This document shows positions 41,017-50,359 of a stretch of 63,862 nucleotides of DNA, piece by piece (the first letter of the stretch is position 1; each line of letters opens with the position of its first letter). The notes beneath the pieces were generated by a model. It saw only the letters and a program-made list of their open reading frames with translations, had not been told where the DNA came from and ran no database searches. The DNA lies in the NCBI GenBank assembly GCA_009937425.1, contig JAACFO010000013.1, positions 1 through 63,862 of the forward strand. The letters run 5' to 3'. The translations under genes were made by a program, and so were the position numbers. Source of the DNA: Gammaproteobacteria bacterium (GTDB lineage Bacteria > Pseudomonadota > Gammaproteobacteria > HK1).

Positions 41017-41604
41017 TCAATAACCGGGCGAGCCCTTGCAGGCAACAAGTTGCGCCAGCGCCATATTGCGCCCATCCGGATCCCTCATGAGATTTTCCCG
41101 GTAGTAGAGAACCCGTAAGACGCGGAACATCTCCAGTAACTCGTTGGGTTGCAGGCGAAAGCGCTCGCTGCGGGGCCCGTCGACCTCCTGGTCGGTGAGA
41201 AAATGCTGCTCGTAGAGCAGATACCCACCATCGCGCAGTGAATCCATCAACGCTTGGGTGAGACCGCGGTTAATGTAGCGCACCACCACCACCAGGTCGT
41301 AGCTGTCCGGCGTGAGCACGACACTATCCAGATCGATGTTGATCCAATTGACCTGGACGCCCAGCTCCGCCGCCCTTTGCGCTCCCCGGTCCAGGGCAGT
41401 GGCGGCAATATCCATGGCGTCCGCCCGATAGCCGTTCACCGCCAGGTATAATGCGTTTCTACCAGCACCGCAGGCGAGATCCAGAGCCCGCCCCCGGGGA
41501 AGCCTCGCCAGCCACTCTTCGAGCAGCGGTGTCGGATGGGTGCGCGGCGCGTGGCCTGGTTCAGAATATCGACGTTCCCACTTGTCTCTGTCGGCGTCAC
41601 TCAT
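41017..41604 (-). CDS. TehB-like SAM-dependent methyltransferase
   Basis: A 195-residue class I methyltransferase. Motif I is ALDLACGAGRNALYLA, preceded by KWERRYSEPGHAPRT, the W..RY opening found in tellurite-resistance TehB-type proteins. SYDLVVVVRYINRGL and GGYLLYEQHF follow. The substrate is unknown; tellurite or a metalloid is only one possibility. It is divergent from the downstream P-loop ATPase gene and convergent with the HlyU-like gene. Confidence 0.86.
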   Translation of the reverse strand: MSDADRDKWERRYSEPGHAPRTHPTPLLEEWLARLPRGRALDLACGAGRNALYLAVNGYRADAMDIAATALDRGAQRAAELGVQVNWINIDLDSVVLTPDSYDLVVVVRYINRGLTQALMDSLRDGGYLLYEQHFLTDQEVDGPRSERFRLQPNELLEMFRVLRVLYYRENLMRDPDGRNMALAQLVACKGSPGY

Positions 41605-41760
41605 CGGGGCATTGTCTCAGAGCCGGACGTGGGGCTACAAACCTCGGAAGCGATTAGTGCCATATGCCGCCCAGATGATCTATGCTCGCCGACAGACAGT
41701 ACGACCGCCAAGGGGCGGTCCCGGCACACCGGAGAGCAGGCTTCGAAGGCCTGGACAGAC

Positions 41761-42633
41761 ATGCATTTGACACCACGAGAGTTCTCCAAATGGGAACACA
41801 AGGCGATTACCCTGCTCGGCATGTCCGGCATCGGGAAAACCACGCTTGCCAATAAACTGCCGAAGACCGAGTGGTTTCACTACTCGGCGGATTACCGCAT
41901 CGGCACCAAGTATCTGGAAGAGCCGATACTCGACAATATCAAGAAGCAGGCCATGAAGGTGGACTTCCTGCGCGACCTGCTGCGCACCGACTCGATCTAC
42001 ATCTGTAGCAACATAACCGTACACAACCTGGCGCCGGTCTCCACCTTTCTCGGCAAGATCGGTGATCACACCAAAGATGGGCTGTCGCTGCAGGAGTTCA
42101 AGGAGCGCCAGCGCCTGCATCATGAAGCAGAGATCGCAGCGATGAAGGACGTCGGGCCTTTCATCGCCAAGGCGAGGGAGATTTACGGCTACGACCATTT
42201 TCTCAACGACGCCGGCGGCAGTGTGTGCGAGCTGAAAGATGAACAAGCCATTCGATGCCTCGCGGACAACACCCTCATTATTTATATTCGCGCAGATGAG
42301 GAGATGGAGAACACGCTGATACAGCGGGCTATCGATTCGCCGAAGCCGCTTTACTATCAAGAGCACTTTCTGGATGAAAAGCTGGGCGACTACATGCGTG
42401 GCGAGGGGATCGTGGAAATAGACGACATCGATCCGGACAAGTTTGTCCGTTGGATGTTTCCCAAGCTGGTGGAGCACCGCCGTCCCCTTTATCAGGCGCT
42501 CGCGGACCAGCACGGCTACACCGTCGAATCCAGTGATGTCGAGAAAGTGCGTGACGAGGCGGACATCCTCGAGCTGATTGGCAACGCACTGGACAAGCCG
42601 GAGAAGCGGAACCTGTCCGTCAATCGAGCCTGA
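41761..42633 (+). CDS. P-loop ATPase paired with a MetA-like gene
   Basis: A 290-residue protein with a clear Walker A motif (LLGMSGIGKTTLANKL, residues about 18-33). A possible Walker B is TLIIYIRADEE. The middle section is rich in charged residues (DHTKDGLSLQEFKERQRLHHE). It has no transmembrane segment. It resembles adenylate-kinase-like or shikimate-kinase-like P-loop proteins but I cannot name a family. It is separated by 4 bp from the MetA-like transferase, so the two are almost certainly one operon; the link suggests an ATP-dependent step related to homoserine or its regulation (inference). The start at 41761 is the first Met that yields the conserved N-terminus. Confidence 0.8.
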   Translation: MHLTPREFSKWEHKAITLLGMSGIGKTTLANKLPKTEWFHYSADYRIGTKYLEEPILDNIKKQAMKVDFLRDLLRTDSIYICSNITVHNLAPVSTFLGKIGDHTKDGLSLQEFKERQRLHHEAEIAAMKDVGPFIAKAREIYGYDHFLNDAGGSVCELKDEQAIRCLADNTLIIYIRADEEMENTLIQRAIDSPKPLYYQEHFLDEKLGDYMRGEGIVEIDDIDPDKFVRWMFPKLVEHRRPLYQALADQHGYTVESSDVEKVRDEADILELIGNALDKPEKRNLSVNRA

Positions 42634-42637
42634 CACA

Positions 42638-43720
42638 ATGCCACTGGTAGCCCACTCCAAACTGCCAAGCTTTTCCCGTCTCCGGGAGTCGGGTCTCGAA
42701 GTATTGGATATTGACCGGGCCGCTGAGCAAGACGTGCGAGAGTTGCACATTGGATTTCTCAACATGATGCCGGATGCCGCGCTGGAAGCGACGGAACGGC
42801 AGTTTATGCGTCTCCTGGGATCCAGCAATCGCATCGCACAGTTCTATATTCACCCCTTCACCATCGAGGGCGTGGATCGCGAAGGCGCCGCCGGTGAGCA
42901 CGTTAAGAATTACTACGAAGATTTTGACGAGCTGAAGGCCGATGGCCTGGATGCGCTCATCATCACGGGCGCCAACGTTACCGAGGCGGATATCACGAAA
43001 GAACGCTTCTGGCAACCGATGACCGAAATCATGGACTGGGCGCGCGGGAATGTCACTTCAACCCTGTGCTCCTGTCTCGCCAGCCACGGAGCGTTCATGC
43101 ACTACCATGGCATTCTACGAACCCATTTGGCGCGCAAGCGGTGGGGAGTGTACTCCCACCGGATCGTCAGCAGTTCACATCCGCTGCTGTCGAATATCAA
43201 TACGCGCTTCGATACGCCGCATTCGCGCTTCAACGATGTGCGCCGCGAACAAATGGAGGATGCCGGACTTCAGGTGCTTATCACCAGTAAGGAGGCCGGT
43301 GTGTTGCTGGCGGTAAGCCCCGACGGATTGCGCTTCGCCTACTTTCAAGGACACCCGGAGTACGACATTGTCAGCCTCATGAAGGAGTACAAGCGGGAAA
43401 TCAGTCGCTATCTGCGCCGCGAGCGGGATGATTACCCACCGTTTCCCGACAATTATTTCTGCAATGAGGCGCGTTCGCTTCTCGAAGTCTACGAGCACGA
43501 TTTAGTTGCCGCCGACTCCAGCGGTAAAAGTATTCCGGAGTTTCCGGAGGAAGCAATACTCGCCCTGCTCGACAATACCTGGACCGATACGGGCAAGGCG
43601 CTATTCAATAACTGGCTCGGCCTCGTATACCAGCTGACGAATCGGGATCGCAAACTACCCCACATGCCCGGCGTCGACCCGGATCATCCACTGGGAAAAG
43701 GCACGGGCTCCGCCTGGTAG
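42638..43720 (+). CDS. MetA-like homoserine O-acyltransferase
   Basis: A 360-residue enzyme aligning with homoserine O-succinyltransferase along its length: LHIGFLNMMPDAALEATERQFMR..., the nucleophile Cys at about residue 146 in STLCSCLASHGAF (E. coli has STLFVCWAVQA), and the catalytic His-Glu in YFQGHPEYD. Downstream LFNNWLGLVYQLTNRDRKLPHM matches the MetA C-terminus. Compared with E. coli MetA, the loop EGAAGEHVKNYYEDFDELK replaces the H...NNFYCNFEDIQ segment and the Trp after the Cys is Leu. Acyl donor (succinyl or acetyl) or even homoserine specificity is therefore uncertain. Confidence 0.83.
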   Translation: MPLVAHSKLPSFSRLRESGLEVLDIDRAAEQDVRELHIGFLNMMPDAALEATERQFMRLLGSSNRIAQFYIHPFTIEGVDREGAAGEHVKNYYEDFDELKADGLDALIITGANVTEADITKERFWQPMTEIMDWARGNVTSTLCSCLASHGAFMHYHGILRTHLARKRWGVYSHRIVSSSHPLLSNINTRFDTPHSRFNDVRREQMEDAGLQVLITSKEAGVLLAVSPDGLRFAYFQGHPEYDIVSLMKEYKREISRYLRRERDDYPPFPDNYFCNEARSLLEVYEHDLVAADSSGKSIPEFPEEAILALLDNTWTDTGKALFNNWLGLVYQLTNRDRKLPHMPGVDPDHPLGKGTGSAW

Positions 43721-43739
43721 ATTCCCAGATGGCGCGCGA

Positions 43740-44960
43740 TCACGCCGCATCGTAGCCAAAAGGATCGTCCACTGAATGGCAGGGTTGCGTGAACCAGCGC
43801 GGCCCGTCGTCGGTTACGTGGAAGTGGTCTTCCAGGCGCACGCCGAACTCCCCATAGATGCAGATCATGGGTTCATTGGAAAAGCACATGCCGGCTTCCA
43901 GGCGCGTGCGGTTGTCCTTTACCAGGTAGGTCCATTCGTGCACGTCGAGTCCGACGCCGTGGCCGGTGCGGTGGGGCAGGCCAGGAACAGCATAGCCGGG
44001 ACCGAAGCCGCCGGCCTCGATGACGCCACGGGCGGCGGCGTCCACCGATTCGCAGGCTGCCCCCGGCTGTGCCGCCTCGAAGGCGGCCGCCTGGGCCGCC
44101 TTTTCCAGATTCCAGATCTCCCGCTGGCGCGGGCTCGGCTCGCCGAAGACATAGGAACGGGTGATATCCGAATGGTAGCCCTCGATGGTTGCGCCGGTGT
44201 CGATGAGCACCATATCGCCTGTTGCCAGGGTCTGGGGATAAGGAACGCCGTGGGGATACGCCGTCGGCTTGCCGAAGAGCACGATGCAGAAGCTCAAGGG
44301 CCCGTCGACCCCGAGCCGCGTATGGGCTTTGGCGATGAACTCCGCGACCTCCGTGGTCGTGATTCCTTCGGTGAGTATGCGCGCTGTCGCCTTGTGGACT
44401 TCCAGCGTGATGTCCTTGGCACGCTGCATCAGCGCGATCTCGGCAGATGATTTGATCATGCGGCACTTGGACGTGATCAAGTCGCCATTGACGAACTCGA
44501 AGGCATTGCCAGCGCGACGCAAGCCATCAAATGTAAAAAATGGCGTTGCCTCGTCGATGGCGATGGTGCCATGGGCATGACCCTGGCTACGCACCGTATC
44601 CACCACCAGCGCCGTGGGATCTTCGTGTTCTTCCCAGGTACGCACGTCATCGCCCAGCTGGAGCATTGCACGCGTCTTTTCTTCCTCGAAGGCGGGACAG
44701 ATGTAGGTGACTTCGCCCTGCGCGGGGATCACCGCCCCGTGCAGTCTTTCTCTGCCCCGCACGCGCACTCCGGTGAAATAGTAAAGACTCGTGGATGCGT
44801 CCAGGTAAAGAGCCTGGATGCCTTCGGCTCGCATCAGGTGCTGGGCTTTTTCAATTCGGTGCAAACGCTCGTCAATGGATATGGGCTGCACGCCGTCGCG
44901 CATCGATACCATGCGCTCCAGCTCCGTTTCAATCAACGACCCGCCCACACCAACCGTCAT
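43740..44960 (-). CDS. M24-family metallopeptidase (Xaa-Pro aminopeptidase/creatinase type)
   Basis: A 406-residue pita-bread-fold protein. Its C-terminal half has the metal ligands in order: MVLIDTGATIEGYHSDITR (two Asp), TGHGVGLDVHEW (His), CFSNEPMICIYGEFGVRLED (two Glu). The N-terminal half is a creatinase-type domain, in which IQALYLDASTSLYYFTGVR is recognisable. All five ligands appear present, so it should be an active peptidase or a related C-N hydrolase; the exact substrate is unknown. It is convergent with the MetA-like gene. Confidence 0.9.
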   Translation of the reverse strand: MTVGVGGSLIETELERMVSMRDGVQPISIDERLHRIEKAQHLMRAEGIQALYLDASTSLYYFTGVRVRGRERLHGAVIPAQGEVTYICPAFEEEKTRAMLQLGDDVRTWEEHEDPTALVVDTVRSQGHAHGTIAIDEATPFFTFDGLRRAGNAFEFVNGDLITSKCRMIKSSAEIALMQRAKDITLEVHKATARILTEGITTTEVAEFIAKAHTRLGVDGPLSFCIVLFGKPTAYPHGVPYPQTLATGDMVLIDTGATIEGYHSDITRSYVFGEPSPRQREIWNLEKAAQAAAFEAAQPGAACESVDAAARGVIEAGGFGPGYAVPGLPHRTGHGVGLDVHEWTYLVKDNRTRLEAGMCFSNEPMICIYGEFGVRLEDHFHVTDDGPRWFTQPCHSVDDPFGYDAA

Positions 44961-45094
44961 GCCACCGACCCCCGATTTTCAGAAAATGTGTGTCTCACGA
45001 ATTCGTGATCATAACTGCCGAACAACGATGCTGGAACCCACGCGACACGGTACAGTAATATGGTTCACATATTCGGCTACCGAGTGACTCGAGA

Positions 45095-45919
45095 ATGAAA
45101 AAAGTAGGGATCGCTCTTGGCGGGGGCGGCGCGAAAGGCCTCTGCCACGTGCTTATGCTGGAGGTCATCGATGAGTTCGGGATAAAACCGCACAGAATCG
45201 CGGGCACCAGTATCGGCGCCATCGCCGGTGTGCTTTACGCCTCGGGTCTAAGTGGAAAGGAGATTAAAGAGAATATAGAGCAGATGTCCTTGACGGAGAA
45301 GGATAGCTTCACCGATGCCTTTACGAAAAAGGATGTTTTCAAGTGGCTTCAGTTCATCGACATAGGTTGGAATGACGGCGGTTTACTCCGCGCCGATACA
45401 TTTCTCGACCACCTCATGGAGACAGTCAAGGTCACCGATTTCAAAGAACTGGCCATTCCCCTGAGCGTCGTGGCCGCAGATTTTTGGAAACGCAATCAGG
45501 TCGTGTTTCACACCGGTGATATCAGAACTGCCGTACACGCAAGCATGGCGATTCCGGGAATATTCAACCCCGTCGTCATCGACAAGCAAGTCCTGGTCGA
45601 CGGCGGCGTAGTGAATCCCGTCCCGTACGATCTGGTACTGGACGAATGCGATGTCACAATAGCCATCGACGTCATGGGCAATAGAACAGAGAGTGCGGAT
45701 CTGGTTCCGTCATTCTCCGAATCGATCTTCAATACCTTTCAAATCATGCAGAAAACGATCTTTCAACAAAAGATTGCCGTGCGAGCACCGGATATTTGCA
45801 TCACGCCCGATATTGTGGATATCCAAATGCTCGAATTCTACAAAGCCGAAGAAATCTTCAAGCAGGCGCAACCTGCCAAGGATGAATTGAGAAGAAAGCT
45901 CGAGGAATCCCTGAAGTGA
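45095..45919 (+). CDS. Patatin-like phospholipase / serine hydrolase
   Basis: A 274-residue patatin-family hydrolase. The oxyanion loop is GIALGGGGAKGLCHV, the nucleophile Ser is in IAGTSIGAIAGVLYASG (GxSxG), and the catalytic Asp is in VDGGVVNPVP. It has no signal peptide and is the short, RssA/YlbK-like form. It could act on phospholipids or acyl thioesters in the cytoplasm; a substrate cannot be assigned. The start at 45095 gives the usual N-terminus just before the glycine loop. Confidence 0.9.
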   Translation: MKKVGIALGGGGAKGLCHVLMLEVIDEFGIKPHRIAGTSIGAIAGVLYASGLSGKEIKENIEQMSLTEKDSFTDAFTKKDVFKWLQFIDIGWNDGGLLRADTFLDHLMETVKVTDFKELAIPLSVVAADFWKRNQVVFHTGDIRTAVHASMAIPGIFNPVVIDKQVLVDGGVVNPVPYDLVLDECDVTIAIDVMGNRTESADLVPSFSESIFNTFQIMQKTIFQQKIAVRAPDICITPDIVDIQMLEFYKAEEIFKQAQPAKDELRRKLEESLK

Positions 45920-45981
45920 GTCAGTCGAACTTCGACCCGACTATCGGTGCCGAGAAGTACCGGCAAAACTCGCCAAAAGGT

Positions 45982-46515
45982 TCACTTGCTGATCGCTGCA
46001 ATCATGTCCTCGAGCCACAGGACGTCGTCTGAGTAAGACTGCAGATCAGTGGACAAATTGGCTCCCGAGCCGCAGATCCAGACCTCTTTGTGCAATTCGG
46101 ACTTAACGTACGAAATCGCATCTTCGAAATCACCGTCGCCGGCCGATAGAATAAGTCTATCGTACACGTTTTGCGCGGCGAGCTTGATTATCAGCGTTGC
46201 TATGCCGACGTCAACGCCCTTCTGGACGTGCCGATCGAACTCATGCTTGCATTCGGGGCATGTGCTGTGCAGATCCTTGAGTCGGTACAGTTGAACGCGC
46301 AGCTTTGGGCCCTTGGGCTCTGCCGACTTCAACCAGGTGTGAAAGGCGTTCTGCGCATCATTGAACGGATCATGGGTTGCGTTCAGAAAGTAGCTTTCAT
46401 AAATCGGCGCGCCGTTACGGCGAACCAACTCCCGCTTTAACTTGAGATAGTCGAACGGTTGCGTCTTCCCAAAACTGAAAAGATAGGCGCCGTCGATGAT
46501 CCACACGGTTTTCAC
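45982..46515 (-). CDS. NYN/PIN-like nuclease domain protein with a CPEC site
   Basis: A protein of about 178 residues belonging to the NYN (LabA-like) nuclease superfamily. The acidic active-site residues are in VWIIDGAYLFSFG (first Asp) and YDRLILSAGDGDFEDAI. Between them is a CPECKHEF motif that may bind zinc with the second half of the site elsewhere. NYN domains process RNA. The N-terminal boundary is uncertain: I use a GTG at 46515, but the frame is open to 46605, overlapping the binding-protein gene. Neither start has a clear ribosome-binding site. Confidence 0.75.
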   Translation of the reverse strand: MKTVWIIDGAYLFSFGKTQPFDYLKLKRELVRRNGAPIYESYFLNATHDPFNDAQNAFHTWLKSAEPKGPKLRVQLYRLKDLHSTCPECKHEFDRHVQKGVDVGIATLIIKLAAQNVYDRLILSAGDGDFEDAISYVKSELHKEVWICGSGANLSTDLQSYSDDVLWLEDMIAAISK

Positions 46516-46552
46516 TTTCAAAAGAAGTTCGCGGAATATTTTCTGCGGCGCA

Positions 46553-47884
46553 CTATCCGTCGGCCTTTGAGCAATCGCGCGGCATGATGTTGTTCTCCTT
46601 CGCATACTCCGCGGCGGCCTTCTCGATCATCGGCCGCACGACCTCGCGCATGGGGTCGATCCAGTCGGTTATCAGTTGCCATTCCTTGCCATCCCATTGT
46701 TGGATGATGACCGACCCGCCGCTCTCATGGTCCTCGCAGGAAATCTTCAAGCCTCTGGCAAATCCCTTGAGTCCCAGCTCTGTGAGGCGTTCTTCGTTGA
46801 CGTCCAAGTTCTCCAGGCCCCAGCGCACTTGCTCGCCGGTCATCGGCGCATTGCCCCAACGCGCCATGGCGGTGCGCACGGCTTCCACACCGTAAACCGA
46901 ATTCAATATAGCCCTGTTGTAAAGAATTTCTCCCCAGTGATTGCGCCTGGCCTCCTCGACGTCGCCGTTATAAACGTACTTGACGATGTCCTGGAAAAGA
47001 GGGAAATCAGAACCTGGAGCATGGAAAGTGCCCGCCTTGTAGCCGATGGCGTCATCTCCTGCCGGTATCACGTCACTTTCGGTGCCGGACCACCATACAC
47101 CCAGCATCCGATCCATGGGAAAAGCACTGGCAACGGCTTCCTTGATCGCAACCTGGTTCATGACACCGAAACCCCATAGAAAAACCCAATCGGGCCGATA
47201 GCGGCGAACTTGCAGCCACGCGGCCTTCTGTTCCTGTCCCGGATGATCCACGGCGATCAGCTGTAGCTTGTAACCGTATTTCTCGCTCAATGCCTCCAGC
47301 ACCGGAATCGGTTCCTTTCCATAGGCGCTGTTGTGATAGACGAGTGCGATCGACTTACCTGCGAGCTTGTCCAGGCCACCCTCTTCCTGGCCTACATAAC
47401 GGATGAAGGCAGAAGCCTGGCTCCAGTAGGTGGTGGGAAAATTGAACACCCACTTGAATACCCGTCCATCGGCGGCAGCGGTACGGCCGTATCCCATGGT
47501 CATGATTGGGATCTTGTCCACCGCCGACTTCGGAATCAGCTGGTAGGTAAGACCGGTGCTCGCGGGATTGATGATGGTCGCACCCGTGGAACCATTACCC
47601 TTCAACTTTTCATAGCACTCGATACCGAGTTTCGTGTTGTACTGAGTCTCGCACTCTTCGTAAACCAGCTTCACGCCGTTGACTCCGCCATCACGCTTAT
47701 TGAGAAGAATGCCAAAGTCCCGGGATGCATTGGCCGATGGAATACCGCTGGGGGCAAATGGCCCGGTACGGAATACGAATATGGGAAAGTACTGCACGTC
47801 TTCGGCACCGGCTCGGGGCGACCAGACACTCCACACCAAAATTACAGTAGCGAGACTCGTTATAAGCAGTGCTTTGCGATTCAT
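46553..47884 (-). CDS. Branched-chain-amino-acid-type ABC substrate-binding protein
   Basis: A 443-residue periplasmic binding protein of the Leu/Ile/Val family with an N-terminal Sec signal (LLITSLATVILVWSVW; cleavage probably in AGAE). It has the type I fold features GVNGVKLVYEECETQYNTKLGIECYE and a paired-Cys region near there. No LivHMGF permease or ATPase genes are nearby. It lies 24 bp downstream of the dimethylglycine-dehydrogenase-like gene, so its ligand could be betaine, dimethylglycine or a related amine (inference). Confidence 0.88.
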   Translation of the reverse strand: MNRKALLITSLATVILVWSVWSPRAGAEDVQYFPIFVFRTGPFAPSGIPSANASRDFGILLNKRDGGVNGVKLVYEECETQYNTKLGIECYEKLKGNGSTGATIINPASTGLTYQLIPKSAVDKIPIMTMGYGRTAAADGRVFKWVFNFPTTYWSQASAFIRYVGQEEGGLDKLAGKSIALVYHNSAYGKEPIPVLEALSEKYGYKLQLIAVDHPGQEQKAAWLQVRRYRPDWVFLWGFGVMNQVAIKEAVASAFPMDRMLGVWWSGTESDVIPAGDDAIGYKAGTFHAPGSDFPLFQDIVKYVYNGDVEEARRNHWGEILYNRAILNSVYGVEAVRTAMARWGNAPMTGEQVRWGLENLDVNEERLTELGLKGFARGLKISCEDHESGGSVIIQQWDGKEWQLITDWIDPMREVVRPMIEKAAAEYAKENNIMPRDCSKADG

Positions 47885-47908
47885 CCGAAGCGCTCCTCGT
47901 GAATACTA

Positions 47909-50353
47909 TTACGTGCGAATGCGTTCGTTACGCGGATCGTAGAGCGGGCCAAAGTGGATGCTTGCCGGCACGCGCCGGCTTGCGACTTCCAACTCGTAGT
48001 CGCCGGAGCGCAGGTACTCCCGATCGACCCCCGTCTGGTTGCGAACATAACCGTAGCCGATGCTCCTGTCGATGGAGTACCCGTAGCCCCCGCTGGTGAG
48101 CCAGCCAACGCGCTCTCCGTTACGGTAAATAGTTTCCCTGCCAAGCAGCACGACATCATTGTCGTTACTGGTAAAGCACGCCAGGCGGCGCGTTAATTCA
48201 CTCTGGCGCTGCTCTACCAGGGCCTCGCGGCCAAGAAACGGCGTATTGGTATCGAGCTTCACGGCGAACCCCAGACCAGCCTGCAACGGTGTGTGATCAG
48301 GGGTCAAATCCGAGCTCCAGGCCCGATAGCCTTTCTCGAGACGCAGGCTCTCAATCGCCCGATAACCACAGGGAGCGGCCCCATGCGCTTTGCCCGCCGC
48401 CATTACCGCACGATAAACGTCCCTGGCGGATGCCACCGGCGTGTGCAGCTCCCACCCCAGCTCCCCGACATAGGTGATGCGCACTGCTGTTACCGATGCG
48501 CCGGCAATACAAATTTCACGTGCGCTTGCGAACGGGAATGCTTCGTTGTCCAGATCATCGTTCGTAATGGATGACAGCAAGTCCCGGGACCGTGGACCGA
48601 AAACGGATATAACGCAGTAGTCGTCGGTCACATCACTGAATTCGACGGCGAGACCTGCCGGCACGTGGGAGCGAATCCAGTGAAAATCGTGGCTGGCAAA
48701 GCCGGTGCCGGTGACGATGTAGTAACGGTCCTCGTCCACTCGCACCACGGTGAGATCGCACTCGATGCCTGCGCGGGAATTCAGAAGCTGCGTATAAATG
48801 ACAGTGCCGGGCGCCCGAGCCACGTCATTGGCACACATCCAACTCAGTGCGCTCTCAGCATCCCGTCCCGTCATCTCGAACTTGGCGAAAGACGTTTGAT
48901 CGAAGACACCAACGCGTTCACGCACCGCGCGGTGTTCCTCACCCACGTGAGCAAACCAGTTCTGGCGTTCGAAACTGTACTCATCCCGCGGCGCAACACC
49001 GTCGGGTGCGAACCAGTTGGGCCGCTCCCAGCCGAGCTTTTCGCCAAAACAAGCGCCTGCAGAGCGCAACTCATCGTAGAGGGGTGAACGCCTGTAGGGC
49101 CGGCAACTTTCATTTTCCTCATGGGGCCAGGCGATGGTGTAGTGCTTGCCGTACATCTCGTGGGTACGGTTGCGCACCCAATCGATCTCCGTATGCGGCC
49201 GGCCAAAGCGGCGAATGTCCACCGGCCACAGATCGTAGGGGGGCTCGCCGCCGAGTATCCATTCGGCCAGCGCTTTACCCGCACCACCGCCCGCTGCAAT
49301 TCCGAAGGCGTTAAAGCCGGCGCCAACGAAGTAGCCGGCCACCTCCGGTGCTTCACCGAGGATGAAGTTACCGTCAGGTGTAAAGCTTTCCGGCCCGTTG
49401 AGTAGTTGCTTGACGCCAACTTCCTGCAACGCGGGCACCCGCGGCAATGCGAGCGTCATGAGCTGCTCGAAGTGGTCCCAGTCCGATTCGAGCAGGCTGA
49501 AGTGAAAGCCTTCCGGTATGCCATCCACGGCCCAGGGCAGCGGATTGGGCTCGTAACCCCCCATGACCAGGCCGCCGACCTCCTCCTTGTAGTAAGTAAG
49601 CCGGTCGGGATCGCGCAGGGTCGGCAGATCACTTGTTACGCCATCGATGGACTGCGTGATCATGTATTGATGCTGTACCGAAACCAACGGTACGCTGACC
49701 CCGGCAAGCTGCCCGAACTCCCGCGCCCACTGGCCGCAGCAGTTGACCAGGATCTCGCAGGCGACACGCCCCTCGCTTGTGAGCACCGCCGCCACACGGC
49801 CGTCACGCACTTCGACACCGGTCGCTGCGCAGTCTTCCATGAGCACGGCGCCGTGCATGCGCGCCCCCTTGGCCAATGCCAGGCTTATGTCGGAGGGGTT
49901 CGCCTGCCCGTCGGTGGGCAGAAAAGCCGCCCCCACCACATCGTCGATGCTCATCAAGGGCCACAGCTCGCGGGCTTCCCGGGGCGAAAGAAGGTGCATC
50001 TCGAGGCCGAAACTGTGCGCTGTGGTCGCCTGTCGCTCGAGTTCGATCATGCGCTCGGGCGTGCAGGCGAGCCGCAGCCCGCCATTCATCTTCCAACCGG
50101 TTGCCAGGCCTGTTTCCTTTTCGATGCTTTCATACAGCGCCACGGAGTGGCCCAACAACTGGGTGATACCGGCGGAGGTTCTCAGTTGCCCGACCAAACC
50201 CGCGGCGTGATGGGTGCTGCCGCTGGTGAGCTTGGCGCGTTCCAGCAGCAACACGTCGGGGCAGCCGAGCTTGGCCAGATGATAGGCGGTGGAACAACCG
50301 ATGATGCCGCCGCCGATGATGACGATGCGGGCCTGGGCAGGTAATTCGGGCAT
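47909..50353 (-). CDS. FAD-dependent dimethylglycine/sarcosine-dehydrogenase-like protein with GcvT domain
   Basis: An 814-residue protein with the two-domain architecture of dimethylglycine and sarcosine dehydrogenases. The N-terminal FAD domain begins RIVIIGGGIIGCSTAYHLAK and has TSGSTHHAAGL, where His would bind FAD covalently. The C-terminal half is a GcvT-like aminomethyltransferase domain (VFDQTSFAKFEMTG; GELGWELHTP; CGYRAIESLRLEKGYRAW) that would pass the one-carbon unit to tetrahydrofolate. It would demethylate dimethylglycine or sarcosine. It is 6 bp downstream of the choline-kinase-like gene, supporting choline-derived substrates. Confidence 0.9.
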   Translation of the reverse strand: MPELPAQARIVIIGGGIIGCSTAYHLAKLGCPDVLLLERAKLTSGSTHHAAGLVGQLRTSAGITQLLGHSVALYESIEKETGLATGWKMNGGLRLACTPERMIELERQATTAHSFGLEMHLLSPREARELWPLMSIDDVVGAAFLPTDGQANPSDISLALAKGARMHGAVLMEDCAATGVEVRDGRVAAVLTSEGRVACEILVNCCGQWAREFGQLAGVSVPLVSVQHQYMITQSIDGVTSDLPTLRDPDRLTYYKEEVGGLVMGGYEPNPLPWAVDGIPEGFHFSLLESDWDHFEQLMTLALPRVPALQEVGVKQLLNGPESFTPDGNFILGEAPEVAGYFVGAGFNAFGIAAGGGAGKALAEWILGGEPPYDLWPVDIRRFGRPHTEIDWVRNRTHEMYGKHYTIAWPHEENESCRPYRRSPLYDELRSAGACFGEKLGWERPNWFAPDGVAPRDEYSFERQNWFAHVGEEHRAVRERVGVFDQTSFAKFEMTGRDAESALSWMCANDVARAPGTVIYTQLLNSRAGIECDLTVVRVDEDRYYIVTGTGFASHDFHWIRSHVPAGLAVEFSDVTDDYCVISVFGPRSRDLLSSITNDDLDNEAFPFASAREICIAGASVTAVRITYVGELGWELHTPVASARDVYRAVMAAGKAHGAAPCGYRAIESLRLEKGYRAWSSDLTPDHTPLQAGLGFAVKLDTNTPFLGREALVEQRQSELTRRLACFTSNDNDVVLLGRETIYRNGERVGWLTSGGYGYSIDRSIGYGYVRNQTGVDREYLRSGDYELEVASRRVPASIHFGPLYDPRNERIRT

Positions 50354-50359
50354 GGGCTT

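Noticed and set aside
41680-42834. Minus-strand open frame of 384 codons over the P-loop ATPase and MetA-like genes
   Set aside because: The plus-strand frame contains a Walker A motif and is operon-linked; the antisense product has no known fold.
49406-50344. Plus-strand open frame of 312 codons over the dimethylglycine-dehydrogenase-like gene
   Set aside because: Antisense to the FAD domain, which has clear GxGxxG and HHAAG motifs.
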